Source of the DNA: JABWCQ01 sp964530625
Lineage (GTDB): Bacteria; Electryoneota; RPQS01
Assembly: GCA_964530625.1 (NCBI GenBank)
Contig: CAZHAK010000002.1
Coordinates: forward strand, 1 to 64,000
DNA: 64,000 nt
Direction: 5' to 3'
Shown: positions 1 to 10,700 of the stretch, piece by piece
Position numbering within the stretch: the stretch's first letter is position 1
How the letters are laid out: the number at the start of each line of letters is the position of its first letter
Notes under the pieces: generated by a model
Databases searched by the model: none
Told to the model about the DNA's origin: nothing
The model's input: the letters and a program-made list of their open reading frames with translations, nothing else
Program-made: the position numbers and the translations under genes

Positions 1-882
1 GGCGCGTTGAATCAGTTCAAAGATAGAACCACCAGGAATTCTCGCCGCAACTTCGCCGAAGTTCAAGTTTCCTTCCAAGTCCAGGAAGTATTCAGGATGC
101 AAAAGGCTGTTCTCGATTTCAAAAGTCTCGATTAACCTCTCAACTTCTTTGCGGATCTTCGGACGGTACTCTTCAAGCTTGGGTCCGGGCGGCAGTAGCT
201 GTGAGTGTCCCAGGTGAATGTACTCGTTGATGTTCATGAAACGAATCTTACCGCTATGAACAAACACTTCACAAGAAAATTCTTGTCCCCGCAAATGGCT
301 TTCGACCATGCACGGAAAAGCGTCGAGCGGAATTGCCGCAAGATCCTTTTCGTTGCGAATCATTCTGTGTCCGACGGAACCGGCGGCGCTGATGGGTTTC
401 ATATGCACCGGATCAAAGGTTTGCTCGTCGAGGTTGCCAAGGGCGGTGTTAACCCGCTTCAAGAAGCGTCGAACATCTTCCACGCGTTCCACTTCCTCAA
501 ATACTCCGACACGAATCCCAGCCATTTGCGCCTTTCGTTTCATCATCGCCTTGTCACGAAGCAGCAGGGAACGGTTAAACAGACGTGGCTTACCCATGAA
601 ACGCGAGTTCAGTGCGCCCGACCACTCCACCGTTTCCTCAAAGAGCGGCACGGCCAGCCGTACTCCCATAGCAGAAAGCGTGTCATACAGATCAGTAGAG
701 TGCTCATTTATCCGATCGAAGTGCCACACCATGGCTTTGATTCCATCTTTCTTCAGTAACTCGTCATAACCCGGCGGAACCACAACAATGAAGTCATACC
801 CAAGCTTTGTTGCAGCTTCAATAGATTCAAGGCAGTATCCCAAAAGCGCGATCATTCCCGAGCGTTTCCTGGCAACAGTCAT
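1..882 (-). CDS. ATP-grasp domain protein (3' part missing)
   Basis: The 294 codons in the window are open and run off the left edge, so the C-terminus is missing. The N-terminus has a Rossmann-like pre-ATP-grasp segment (GMIALLGYC, then KLGYDFIVVVPPGY). A lid/ATP-grasp core follows (RDKAMMKRKAQMAGI, then a long gap, then VESHLRGQEFSCEVFV). Near the edge is the metal/ATP-binding end NFGEVAARIPGG. Such proteins ligate a carboxylate to an amine or thiol with ATP; the substrate cannot be named from sequence. The start chosen is ATG at 882. An in-frame ATG at 854 has an AGGA about 11 bases upstream and is the alternative. A canonical promoter lies at 962-990. No neighbour on this side is visible, so pathway context is unknown. 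Confidence 0.85.
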   Translation of the reverse strand, partial: MTVARKRSGMIALLGYCLESIEAATKLGYDFIVVVPPGYDELLKKDGIKAMVWHFDRINEHSTDLYDTLSAMGVRLAVPLFEETVEWSGALNSRFMGKPRLFNRSLLLRDKAMMKRKAQMAGIRVGVFEEVERVEDVRRFLKRVNTALGNLDEQTFDPVHMKPISAAGSVGHRMIRNEKDLAAIPLDAFPCMVESHLRGQEFSCEVFVHSGKIRFMNINEYIHLGHSQLLPPGPKLEEYRPKIRKEVERLIETFEIENSLLHPEYFLDLEGNLNFGEVAARIPGGSIFELIQRA

Positions 883-961
883 AAGTACACATCCAGTCCC
901 GATTAATTTTCTGAAGTCTCGTGGCGGCTCATCACCACAGAGAATAGTTAAATATATGTAT

Positions 962-990
962 ATTATAAGGAAGGCTCGCTAAAGAGTCAA
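962..990 (-). promoter_or_regulatory. sigma-70-type promoter for the ATP-grasp gene
   Basis: Read on the minus strand there is TTGACT, exactly 17 bases, then a perfect TATAAT. Transcription would start near 955, about 70 bases before the ATG at 882. This is the closest consensus promoter in the window. Confidence 0.75.
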
Positions 991-1330
991 GTCGAGATTC
1001 TCGCAAACTATCCTAAACACATACAAAACAATAGAATAAAGTTCGAGTTGACAATGCGCCAATTTGGCAGGTGATTGTAAGTTCTTAATTTTGTATTTGA
1101 ACTCCAGCTTTAAGACCGAAGCCAGAAAGCAAAGCAGAATCTAAATCCAGGACAGTATCACACCATGCGCTCCGGCCCAAGAGTGTCGCTCCGCACTTGC
1201 TTACTCAGACAAATCAAATGCGGCACAAAGAGATTCGCGAATTGCATGAATTCGCCCTTATTTTATACAGCCAGAGGCAGAGCAAGTGGGTCACATCATT
1301 CCATACCATTTGGGTCATAATCTAAGTCAT

Positions 1331-1348
1331 TGCATTAACAGCAATGCA
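1331..1348. repeat. inverted repeat TGCATT-N6-AATGCA
   Basis: Perfect 6-base arms separated by 6 bases, about 48 bases upstream of the -35 at 1396. The position suits an activator or repressor site; no regulator is identified. Confidence 0.35.
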
Positions 1349-1395
1349 CGAATTATGGACATACGACTGAAGATTTAATACTACTATTGATGCAG

Positions 1396-1424
1396 TTGAC
1401 ATGGCAGGTAAGACAACCTAAATT
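1396..1424 (+). promoter_or_regulatory. sigma-70-type promoter for the giant protein at 1596
   Basis: TTGACA, 17 bases, TAAATT. The predicted start is near 1431, leaving a leader of about 165 bases that includes the inverted repeat at 1461-1473. Confidence 0.6.
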
Positions 1425-1460
1425 ACTTGGATACAGGGAGTATGCCTATCTGAAGCAGTT

Positions 1461-1473
1461 TTGCACAGTGCAA
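1461..1473. repeat. palindrome TTGCAC-A-GTGCAA in the leader
   Basis: Perfect 6-base arms around one central base, about 30 bases downstream of the predicted start point of the promoter at 1396. It could be an operator or a short leader hairpin. Confidence 0.3.
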
Positions 1474-1595
1474 GCGAGTAGTTTGTGATCCCATTGGGGG
1501 TCAGACGACTTGATGGACAGTTACCTATGTCACTTAAATCGTCTGCTTTGCCCTTCGCCCTGACAGCCCAAAGGCTCCCCACGTGGAGAAATGAT

Positions 1596-4500
1596 ATGAA
1601 AATGAAGATGTTTTTAGTTGTGTTATGTTGCGGTTTGGGCCAGTTAATATGGTCAGGCAATGCCTTGGGCGCGAGCAAGCCCGTCGCGCGTCAATTTGAT
1701 GGGTCAGTTCAAGTCGTTCATTTTGAGACAATGCGTTCAGCTCGTCACCTCGATGATCCTGGCGACTATGTAAATTTTGATTCCACTTTGTATTTGGCAG
1801 GTCGCTACTTGCAGCGCTTTCAAGCAGACGTCACGGAGGACAATGCTGGCAATGGTGCAAACGGCATCAACGAATCCCCCGATGATCCTGATGATGGTGG
1901 ATGGGACTGGGTTCTAAATTGGACAACGGATCCGCACGCCCACTCTGTAGCCGCGAGTCCAACAAACCTCTACGGCGTGACCGCACTTGGGGCCTATCAT
2001 GCCTATATCAAGCAAGGCAACGACAGCTTGTGGACCCTTCTACTTGATGCGGCTACGGTCATGGTAGATGCCGGGCCGTCGTCAATTCGCTCTGCGTCCG
2101 ACATGAAGTTTCTGATGCTGTTCGATGACCTCTATGACATTGAAGTCGGCCCGACGTCGGTATATGCCGATGCCGCGCGAGCAAAATATGATGGGCGCAT
2201 AACAGCATACGGCTCAGCGTTGGCGTTGGCACAAACTATTAGGGACATTCGCGGAACAACACACGGCTATCCCAATGGCATCATCGGTTGGGACGTCGGT
2301 GCCTTTGCGGTTGTCGCGCAGATGCTGTTTGAAAGATACGGCGGAACCTATGATCAGGATGCGGACGATATTGCTGAAGTCTTGTATCAGGATTCATTTG
2401 CCGACAATCCTGGCTATTTTGACGTTGTAGATGATGCCGGCTGGGATCCGAATTACGCGAATGTAAACTACTGGTGGTACACTCTTGGTATCACGGGTCT
2501 CTTGGACGCTTTCTCGGCCAGCGGCTCACATAGTGCCGAAATTCCCGGATTGACTCAACGATTGCTTGATAGTCAGTACAGCGACGGCGCATTCAGCTAT
2601 TGTTATGGCGCAAATGTCGATGACCAGGATTGGCAATCAACCGCGTATACCGTTGGCAGTCTCGATGCGCACGACCCCATCGCATTCAAAACAGAAATTA
2701 GAAACGGCACCTACTGGACCGCAGCAACTCAAGATGCGGGCGGTGGCTGGCTGTATTCAGGAGAAGATCACTACCCTGAAATCGGCGGAGAAAACACAGC
2801 AGCGCTGTCTCTCGGATCTCCAGCAGATACAGTTTACGTAAGCCAAACTTGGCTCAGCCAGGCGGACGTAGATGTTTACAATCAATCAAATGCTGCAAAG
2901 CTCGTATGGGGCTATTCCGCCTTTAACACAATAGGCGGCGCACTTCAAGGAGTGACAAGCCGGACAGTTTACGTCCTCGCCGGTGTCTATCTAACACAAG
3001 TTCATCCGAAAAAGTTCACGCACTTGTCGCTTATTGGCGCAGGTGTAGGAAATACAATTATTCGCGCGCCGAATACCACGATGCCGGATATCTACTTCGC
3101 AGGAGGCCCCAGCAGACCGGTTCTATTCATAGATAGCTGTACGGCACACGTTTCAAATCTAACAGTTGACGGCAATGGCCGCGGCAACAACAACTCGCGC
3201 ATGATCGGTGTCGCATTCTGGAATTCCTCCGGTAGTCTGACGGATGTGGAAATCTTGAACGTCCGTGATACGCCGTTGAGTAGCTTCTCACAAGGCGTCG
3301 GAATTTCCATCAATCGCAACAACGGCGCTTCGCACGAAGTTGACTTAACGAATGTTTACATTGAAGGATTTCAGAAAAACGGCACGTCGTTCACCGGATT
3401 GGGAACCATAGTCAACTGCGACAATGTGACGGTAGTTGGTCTCGGGCCGTCGTCGACTATTGTTCAAAATGGCATTCAATACGGTAGCGGGGCGACGGGA
3501 GAAATTCATAATTCGTTGGTAAGTGGCATCGTTTGGGCGGGGTCTTCATTCATCGCATCGAGTATTCTGCTCTTCGAATCAAACCATGTGGACATTGACG
3601 AAAGCATTGTCACAAATTGCCAGGCGGGAATCTACAATTTAGACTCCGACTGCAGCGTGAATCGCAGCGAAATCACCGCGACGCCATCTGCCATCAACGC
3701 CGGTAAATTCGGGGTACGGCTCTATTCCGGTGCGGCAGCTTTGGCCTCACTTCCTGATCAGCCTGATGCATACGATGAAGCCGCAATGATTGACATAAGA
3801 GATCGCTCCCGATCGCTCGATGAGGACGAATCTGTAACGCTGAATGAAACAGTGATTACTGGCGCCGCATCTGCTGGAAGCTATGGCATTCTTGTCAATG
3901 TGGAGGGAGACAGCTTGGCGATCTCGATTACCAATTGCGACATCACCAACTGGAATCGCGGTATTGACTTGAACGCTTTGTACTCGGGCAAAATCTTTCC
4001 CGCGGTCATCGCCAACAATACGCTGACCAATTCGACGAACGCTTTTGACAACACGTCCAACCACTTTTGGGACAGCAACTGCTATTCAGACTACGCAAGT
4101 AATTTCGGTTACCCGGGCACATACGAAATCTCAGGCGCGCCACAATGGAACATCGACCAGAACCCCAACCCGAACGGCTGTTACGACGTCAATCTGCTTT
4201 TCGAAGAGGAGTTTGTCGGTTGCGCAGGCTCAGACTGTGATACAGCATACCTATGCATAACACTTGCCGATGTCAGCGTGCCCAATCTACAGTTAACGAT
4301 TCAATTGCCTGCCGGATTTGCCGCGGGAGTGCCTCTGAGTGGGGGAATCGTTACGCCTTGGATGAATGCGGATTCGAATCTGATTCAGGCCTTTGCTATT
4401 AATTTGCCAAACGATCGGATTCAAGTGGACGCTGGCTTTCAGAATCCGGGCAGCACAGGCGATCTCAACAATTATGTGGCGCTGATTCCTGTCGTCAATA

Positions 4501-6830
4501 TTTCTGCGGGAACCGGAACCCATCTGATTGCCGGAACAAGCTCCCTGTGGATTGACATCCTGGGCGGCGAACACACCAATGAATTTGGTCTTGGTACCTC
4601 AGCAATTCGTGTAGATTGCGCTCCGCCAAGTATTTCCGCGTTCACGAATCTGGCCACCTGCGCCTTTGGATCGGCATCGCAAACAGCCAACAGGTTAAGT
4701 GCTACGTTTACAGATGCTCTCTCAGACTTAGATTCCATCTGGGTTACCTTTGCGCCATCCGGCGGGACCTACACCGTCTACTCGGGCAGTTTAACGTCAC
4801 CACAGACGTTGACATTTCCGTCGTTATCGGACACCGCGCAGTTTTATGCCCAGCTTGCCAACAATGCCTGCAACACACTAACGCTTCACTTGCGGGATTC
4901 GGAATGCAATATTGCGACGCCAATAAATATTGCCAACGTGGGACGTGATGAAACTCCGCCATCATTAGTCGTAGCAACCAGCATTCCTGCGAATTTCTGT
5001 TTCAACAACACCCCTGCGACTGCAAACTACGGCGGAGCGTGGTTAGACAACTATCTGAACATCACTTCACTGCGCGGCAACTTGCCGTGTAGTGCCATAA
5101 CAGGATCGTTGATCTTAAGCCACACTGGCGTAGCAGATTTTGTCGTTTCACTGGACAAGACAAATTATCCGGTGAACGACACCGAAGCACTTGCGCTTTG
5201 GACGTGGATGCTCGGTATCCCCGGCTTCTCGACTTCAGACGGAGGAGCATTTACGATCAATGTCAAGACACTCGATTGCTCCGGAAGTGAGTCGGCAAGC
5301 CAACAATTCGCGATATGTGTGGACACACAACCGCCACAGAACTCCTTCACGGCCTTTGACGCACGCCCCGCACATCTCGGAGTTTGGCTTTACTGGTCAT
5401 GGCAAGCAAGTGCCGATGCCCAAGAAATGCGCATCTATCGCAGCCCCATGTCCAATGAATACCCGGAATTCGCTAACGGGCTCTGGAACGATCCTGGCAA
5501 TTACAATGTGTCAAACATTCCACCTACGGGTTGGACGCTGGTCATGACCCAGTCGGGAATCACAGGCGCAATCACGTCCGGACAGAGCTACGGTTCGCCT
5601 AACAATCGCGGCGACTCATACTCGCATGTGGTAGGTGCGGACACATTTTGGCTGGATGCGCAAACAGGGTGGAGCGACGGCGTCTCAAATTCCGCACTAT
5701 TCCGCGACATCTATCGCTATGTGACATTTGTGAAAGATGCTGGCGGCAACTGGTCCATCGGTGACACCGTCGAAATACTTGAAAACGCCGACCGTTCGAC
5801 TAACTACTGGTTAGGTGATTTCAGCACAGCGGACAGTCCCGGTGACTCGCTCTCGCGCGGAAGAGTAGATACGGATGATCTAGGTTTGATGTCGGCAGTC
5901 TACTTTACAAATGCGGGCGGCTACCGAGATATTGGACCGGTGGTCGTGGAGAACGGAAATGTCGGAAAGGGCATCCCGAACCCTGACGCGAGCGGCACCA
6001 TCGATTTCGACGATTTGACGCCTTTCAGTTTCAATTTCCATTCAGTATCGCCAATAGGAATATCGGAAACGGAATTTGCCGTACGCCCGGATCCGACTCG
6101 TCAGCGGCCGTTCGCCCTGTTGGATGAGTCTCCCGGAGTGTCGTTCGTATTGTCATCTGACACAAGACTATTGTCGGGCAGTTTAATTGCTGTTACAATG
6201 TCACTAACCGGCAACGAGAGCCACATTGTGAAGGCTGTGGAAGCAGAGTTATCGTATGACCACACAGTATTGGATGTCGTGCAAGTCATCGACGGCAATG
6301 CCGTGTCACAGGATGGGACCGTATTCAAGAAAGCTGCCTTAAAAAGTGGTTGTGCTGGCAAGGTCGGCATGGTCGCGGCCTCCTGCGGCGGGGTGTCAAC
6401 ACTCGAAGGAAACACGATACTGGGCACAGTTACGTTCCGCGTAAAGGCTACCGCGGCAGATGACTGCGAGCTTGCTCTTTCTTCTGTGAAACTCTTGGAT
6501 AATACCGGAACAATTCTGGAAATCGAGGGCGAGCAAATGACGTTACTTGCGTCGTCTGCAGTTCCCGCAGATTTTGCGCTTCATCAGAATTTCCCGAATC
6601 CCTTCAACTCGTCAACACTGATTGAATACGATTTGCCGATGGCAAGCGACGTGCAGCTAATCATATACAACACGACAGGGCAAGTTGTCGCGACAATTCT
6701 CGACAATCAACGGCCCGCAGGCTATCATCAAGTGCCATGGGATGCCGCGAACGTAGCGTCCGGTGTTTACATTTACCGCTTGAAGGCCGGGCCGTTCACT
6801 CAATCAAAGAAAATGATTCTGCTACGATAG
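1596..6830 (+). CDS. giant secreted multidomain protein with dockerin-like, cohesin-like and C-terminal sorting domains
   Basis: About 1744 residues from ATG 1596, chosen because GGAG lies 7 bases upstream and a signal peptide begins there (MKMKMFLVVLCC, ending near GNALGA). Rough order: signal peptide; alpha/alpha-toroid-like region rich in GWDWV, YNGR/YDGR-type and YWWYTLG motifs (about 50-420); right-handed beta-helix-like repeats rich in Asn and Gly (about 445-850); Cys-rich Ig-like domains with DETPPS linkers (to about 1280); a paired dockerin-like segment (RGRVDTDDLGLMSAVYF and SGTIDFDDL, about 1404-1485); a cohesin-like beta-sandwich (about 1515-1650); and a FlgD/type IX-like sorting domain (FPNPFN, SGVYIYRL, KKMILLR). 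Same architecture as the protein at 7742-13636, so the two are paralogues. Extracellular or surface-bound by inference; the ligand is unknown. Ends in a shared terminator at 6860. Confidence 0.9.
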   Translation: MKMKMFLVVLCCGLGQLIWSGNALGASKPVARQFDGSVQVVHFETMRSARHLDDPGDYVNFDSTLYLAGRYLQRFQADVTEDNAGNGANGINESPDDPDDGGWDWVLNWTTDPHAHSVAASPTNLYGVTALGAYHAYIKQGNDSLWTLLLDAATVMVDAGPSSIRSASDMKFLMLFDDLYDIEVGPTSVYADAARAKYDGRITAYGSALALAQTIRDIRGTTHGYPNGIIGWDVGAFAVVAQMLFERYGGTYDQDADDIAEVLYQDSFADNPGYFDVVDDAGWDPNYANVNYWWYTLGITGLLDAFSASGSHSAEIPGLTQRLLDSQYSDGAFSYCYGANVDDQDWQSTAYTVGSLDAHDPIAFKTEIRNGTYWTAATQDAGGGWLYSGEDHYPEIGGENTAALSLGSPADTVYVSQTWLSQADVDVYNQSNAAKLVWGYSAFNTIGGALQGVTSRTVYVLAGVYLTQVHPKKFTHLSLIGAGVGNTIIRAPNTTMPDIYFAGGPSRPVLFIDSCTAHVSNLTVDGNGRGNNNSRMIGVAFWNSSGSLTDVEILNVRDTPLSSFSQGVGISINRNNGASHEVDLTNVYIEGFQKNGTSFTGLGTIVNCDNVTVVGLGPSSTIVQNGIQYGSGATGEIHNSLVSGIVWAGSSFIASSILLFESNHVDIDESIVTNCQAGIYNLDSDCSVNRSEITATPSAINAGKFGVRLYSGAAALASLPDQPDAYDEAAMIDIRDRSRSLDEDESVTLNETVITGAASAGSYGILVNVEGDSLAISITNCDITNWNRGIDLNALYSGKIFPAVIANNTLTNSTNAFDNTSNHFWDSNCYSDYASNFGYPGTYEISGAPQWNIDQNPNPNGCYDVNLLFEEEFVGCAGSDCDTAYLCITLADVSVPNLQLTIQLPAGFAAGVPLSGGIVTPWMNADSNLIQAFAINLPNDRIQVDAGFQNPGSTGDLNNYVALIPVVNISAGTGTHLIAGTSSLWIDILGGEHTNEFGLGTSAIRVDCAPPSISAFTNLATCAFGSASQTANRLSATFTDALSDLDSIWVTFAPSGGTYTVYSGSLTSPQTLTFPSLSDTAQFYAQLANNACNTLTLHLRDSECNIATPINIANVGRDETPPSLVVATSIPANFCFNNTPATANYGGAWLDNYLNITSLRGNLPCSAITGSLILSHTGVADFVVSLDKTNYPVNDTEALALWTWMLGIPGFSTSDGGAFTINVKTLDCSGSESASQQFAICVDTQPPQNSFTAFDARPAHLGVWLYWSWQASADAQEMRIYRSPMSNEYPEFANGLWNDPGNYNVSNIPPTGWTLVMTQSGITGAITSGQSYGSPNNRGDSYSHVVGADTFWLDAQTGWSDGVSNSALFRDIYRYVTFVKDAGGNWSIGDTVEILENADRSTNYWLGDFSTADSPGDSLSRGRVDTDDLGLMSAVYFTNAGGYRDIGPVVVENGNVGKGIPNPDASGTIDFDDLTPFSFNFHSVSPIGISETEFAVRPDPTRQRPFALLDESPGVSFVLSSDTRLLSGSLIAVTMSLTGNESHIVKAVEAELSYDHTVLDVVQVIDGNAVSQDGTVFKKAALKSGCAGKVGMVAASCGGVSTLEGNTILGTVTFRVKATAADDCELALSSVKLLDNTGTILEIEGEQMTLLASSAVPADFALHQNFPNPFNSSTLIEYDLPMASDVQLIIYNTTGQVVATILDNQRPAGYHQVPWDAANVASGVYIYRLKAGPFTQSKKMILLR

Positions 6831-6859
6831 CAGAACCAGATCCCATAGATTCAGATAAG

Positions 6860-6888
6860 AAAAGCCCCCGCAAACTCCGGGGGCTTTT
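6860..6888. terminator. bidirectional rho-independent terminator
   Basis: AAAAGCCCCC and GGGGGCTTTT are perfect arms around a short loop, with a T-run on either strand. It sits between convergent genes ending at 6830 and 6916 and can serve both. Confidence 0.85.
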
Positions 6889-6915
6889 ACAATGATTGAG
6901 AAACACAAAACGATG

Positions 6916-7653
6916 CTATTCTACCAGCGCTTTCACATAATAAAGATGTTCTATACCGGTTCCCGTGCTATCAAGATACTGCGTTGTCGCAACCGTATCA
7001 ATAGCCACATACGGCAGAATACTCGGCTGTTCTTCCGCGCGATAAATTACGTACACCGGCGGATCGGGTAGCGGGAATCCCCAAGTATTCATGGCCACAA
7101 GATTCCAACGCAAATGCGCCGCCGTTCCCGTCCAGAAAACAGTCAGACTTTCAGGCTCCGCCGGAATCGGATCACAGACAAAAATCCTGGGTGGAGTAAA
7201 ATCTCCCGGAATAAACGATCCATTCGGTCTGCGCATACCAAAACTACCGGTCATAGGAATGTCACCGCACTCTCGCATCACCAGACCGAACTGAAAGACG
7301 GCCCCCGGCCCAGCCCAGTAGGTCGTCCCGAAAACCGTGGCTCCCACTTCGAGCCATGCAGGTGCCGCAACGATGTGATCTGCGTAACGAAAATCAAGGC
7401 CGGGCAAACCGGCAATCAAGGTGCTGGCTGTTGGCACAACGGCCAGATCTACGTCGTTGGTATCGTAAACCATATACACTGTAAATCCACGTACGGTATC
7501 GGACGCGGTGATATACGCAGTGAACAGGATCGTGTCGCCGATCGAGGCCACCGTCGTATCTGGTGTAAAGTACATCTCCGTAGCGTCGGAAAGTTGATTA
7601 CCGCCCACCAGCAGGGTAAACATCAAAATTATTCGAAACGCGTAAGCCCGCAT
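6916..7653 (-). CDS. secreted cohesin-like domain protein
   Basis: 245 residues with an N-terminal signal peptide (MRAYAFRIILMFTLLVGG). The first 130 residues form a cohesin-like sandwich: a TVASIGDTILFTAYI opening, a VYMVYDTNDVDL strand and a GAVFQFGLV strand. A fibronectin III-like segment follows (LRWNLVAMNTWG, YVIYRAEE, EHLYYVKAL). No sorting domain is present. ATG at 7653 is supported by AGAAGGA 6-7 bases upstream. It is the last of three consecutive minus-strand genes (14502 to 6916) that mix cohesin-like and dockerin-like domains. Similar in plan to the 273-residue protein at 13681-14502. Cohesin-like folds bind partner proteins in cellulosomes; here binding is only inferred. It could equally be a stand-alone structural domain. 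Confidence 0.85.
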   Translation of the reverse strand: MRAYAFRIILMFTLLVGGNQLSDATEMYFTPDTTVASIGDTILFTAYITASDTVRGFTVYMVYDTNDVDLAVVPTASTLIAGLPGLDFRYADHIVAAPAWLEVGATVFGTTYWAGPGAVFQFGLVMRECGDIPMTGSFGMRRPNGSFIPGDFTPPRIFVCDPIPAEPESLTVFWTGTAAHLRWNLVAMNTWGFPLPDPPVYVIYRAEEQPSILPYVAIDTVATTQYLDSTGTGIEHLYYVKALVE

Positions 7654-7676
7654 ATTTCATCCTTCTTAAGAAACTA

Positions 7677-7710
7677 ACCCCCGCCGCCACATAGTGGTGA
7701 CGGCGGGGGT
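7677..7710 (-). terminator. hairpin after the 7742-13636 gene
   Basis: Near-perfect 13-14 base arms (ACCCCCGCCG...CGGCGGGGGT) with a 6-base loop and one mismatch lie just beyond the stop at 7742. On the minus strand TTAGTTTCTT follows, so the T-run is modest. Partial read-through into 6916-7653 is possible. Confidence 0.6.
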
Positions 7711-7741
7711 TCCCATCTGTCAAGTATCTAACGATTCCGAA

Positions 7742-10700
7742 TTAGCGAATCAGAACCATTTTCTTCAGATCTGAGAAGTCGTTCACGTTGATGGTGTAGA
7801 CATAAACACCGGACGCAAGACTTGAGGCGTCAAACGCAACCGTATGACTGCCTGCGTCAAGCGAACGATCCGCAACCGTAGCCACGATCTGGCCCAACGT
7901 GTTATACACCATGATCTTCACCTGGCCCGCTTCCTTCAGATCGAATTGGATATTCGTCGTCGGATTAAACGGGTTCGGATAGTTCTGGTACAGAGCGTAG
8001 TTCTCCGGCACCGCAGGCGTACCGAGGAGGGTGATTGTCTCGCCTTCAATTTCGATAATTTCACCTGCATTGTCAAACATGCTGACCGATTCGAGTGAAA
8101 TATCGCATCCGGTGGTCATTTCAGCCTTGACACGGAACGTAACCGTGCCCAGCACGGCATTGCCGTCCAAAGTCGTCCAACCACCGCAGGAAGCCGCCAC
8201 AAAGCCAATCTGGCCAGCCTCTCCGCCAACAGCGGAAACCTTTGCAAACAGCGTTCCTTCAGCCGTGACCGCCGAGCCGTCGGTGGTGCCGATAACTTCA
8301 AGCGCGGCCTCGTCGAAGCTCAGGCGAGCCTCCACAGCCTTGACCACCCGGCCTTCGTTACCGGTCAGGGTCACCATCACGGTAAATTCACTGCCCACAG
8401 CCAGCGCCGGGTCAGTTTCCATGCCCAGCGAAACCACAGGCGCTTCGTCCAAACGATTGAACGGACGAATCACCGTCGGGTCAGGCTGAATCGAGAATTC
8501 GGTGGCAAATGTACCAACCGGCGACACCATGCCGTAGTTGAAGCTAAAGGGCACGAGGTCAAAGAAGTTGATCGTCGCCGCCGGATCGGGAGTAGGAATG
8601 CCTTTGCCGATGTTTCCGTTCTCAACGATAGTTGGACCGATGTTGCGATAGTCAGCAGGTGCTTGTGAAGTGAAGTAGACTGCCGACAACAGATTTAGGT
8701 CGTCAGTATCCACGCGGCCGCGCGAGTTGTCAAAGCCTCCTGCATCGGCTGGAGAGAAATCCCCAAGCCAATAGTTCGTTGAGTGATCGACGTTAGTCTC
8801 AGGTGTCGTAGCGTAGCCCGTGGACCAGTTTCCACCAGCATCTTTAACGAAAGTGACATAGCGATAAATGTCACGCCAGCCAAGTGCATCAGGGCTCTCA
8901 ATAACGCCGAGAGGAATTGTTAATCCAGCAGCCCAACCACCTTCTGCATCAAGCCATGAACTACCATGCAGTGCGAAGTCGCCACGATTGTTGGAATTGG
9001 TCTCAGTTGCGGAAGAAACTTCACCGCTTCCGAATAGCTGAGTTGCAACAAGTGTCCAGCCAGTCGGCGGAACGGATGACACATCGTAGACATCTCTCAA
9101 TGCTGGCGTGTAGCCGGGGTATCCGGCAGGCGGTGTGCCGTTTGGAGTAATCGGACTGCGATAAATCCGCATTTCAACCGCCTGTGCCGCATCCGGTGTC
9201 CAAGCCCAGTTGAGCCAAACACCTGCGTCCGCAGGACGGGCATCGAACGTAGTTACAGCACCGATACCCGGAGCAGTGAGATCGATACACATTGAGAAAG
9301 TTGACGCGTCGCAATTGCCCGCGCAATCGCAATGACGTACGTTAAATGTGTAGGTTTCACCGTCTGCTCCGCCCGGAACGCCACTCATTGTAGTAATCCA
9401 TGTCCACAACGCCGTGGCATCCGTATCATCCCATGGCCAATTTGCATTGGCGAACGGTACCGGAACGGTCAACGTATCCGTTTCACCAGTTATCCAGATT
9501 TTCACAGGCTCGATGGTCGCGCCGCACGGCGTCGCATTAAGGAGGTCTGTGATGTTCAGATCATTGTCAAGCGCAAGATATGTATTCGGACTGTAGCAAC
9601 CAAGCGCCACTGGCAAACCGCCGAGCGTCGGAGGGGTTTCATCGCGTCCGACAGTTATCATCTCCGGATCAGAGACATTGCACTTAACATCCTTCACGTA
9701 CAGATACAAATCCGTGCAGTTATCAAGGTTCAAGTTCGTGTACCACGCCGTGGGCCATAACGCTCCCGGGAAGTCAACAGTGTAGGGGCTTGTACTCGTG
9801 TTAGCAGTAAAGACTGTCAGCGTAGGGCCTGCGATTCCGAATTGAACCCATGCTTCATCCAGGTCACTTGCACCAGCACCGACACCCTTGTCGAAAGTGC
9901 CGTGCAGTTCTTCAACCATCTGTGCAAAACTGCCGAAAGCGGTGCACGAAGCCGAATTCGAGAAGTCAGTAATCGTCGGCTTACTGCAATCCACATCAAT
10001 ATCCACTGAACCCAGAGCCAACGCATTTGCGATGTAGTTCATGCCGTCGTTGTAAAGTGAACTTAAACCGTTGATTGTATACGTTCCTGTGGTTGATCCA
10101 GTATACTTGATCGGAATCGAGGCAATCCTTTCAGAAGTGTTTCCGCTGCTGTAAGGCGGGGCCCATATAATATTCACCTCAAACGAATCAGTGCCTACGT
10201 ACGCATTGACAACGGCAAAAATCACGCTATCGTCTACTGTTCCCACAGGTAGGGCAAGTCCATTTGTCGGATCAATCAACTCAAAGTTTGCCGGAAGTTC
10301 GATAACAACCTGCAAGTTGACTAATCCTGCTTGATCCGTCGTGATATGCAACAAGTTTTCGTTGCAAGGCGATGTATTCACACAACCGATGAACGGGTCT
10401 TCAAGCGACATCGTGATTCCACCCGTCAGGGCTTCGAATCCCGGGTCCGGATACGTGCCGTCAACACCCAGCCACGGCGTATAAGTGACGCCCGTGCCCA
10501 CAACCTGAGTTCCAAAACTAGGCGTTGCAGAACCCCACCAGTTGCCTACGGCATTTTGCGACGCGGTTGTCGCGTTCACGAAGTCACCGTTTGCATTGCC
10601 ATAAACAGCGCATTCATTGATAACCGAATTCGCTGGAAGTGTATTTGCCTGTCCCGGCTCTCCAATACGCACGCCGCGTTCGTTGCCAACAACCTTGCAG

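Larger units (their letters stand above)
883..1595. other. divergent intergenic region
   Basis: No convincing gene lies in these 713 bases between the ATP-grasp gene and the first giant secreted protein. It holds a leftward promoter (962-990), a rightward promoter (1396-1424), two short inverted repeats, and a rightward 5' leader of roughly 165 bases. The frame of the downstream protein stays open back to 1485, but that stretch lacks a signal peptide and is probably leader. Confidence 0.7.
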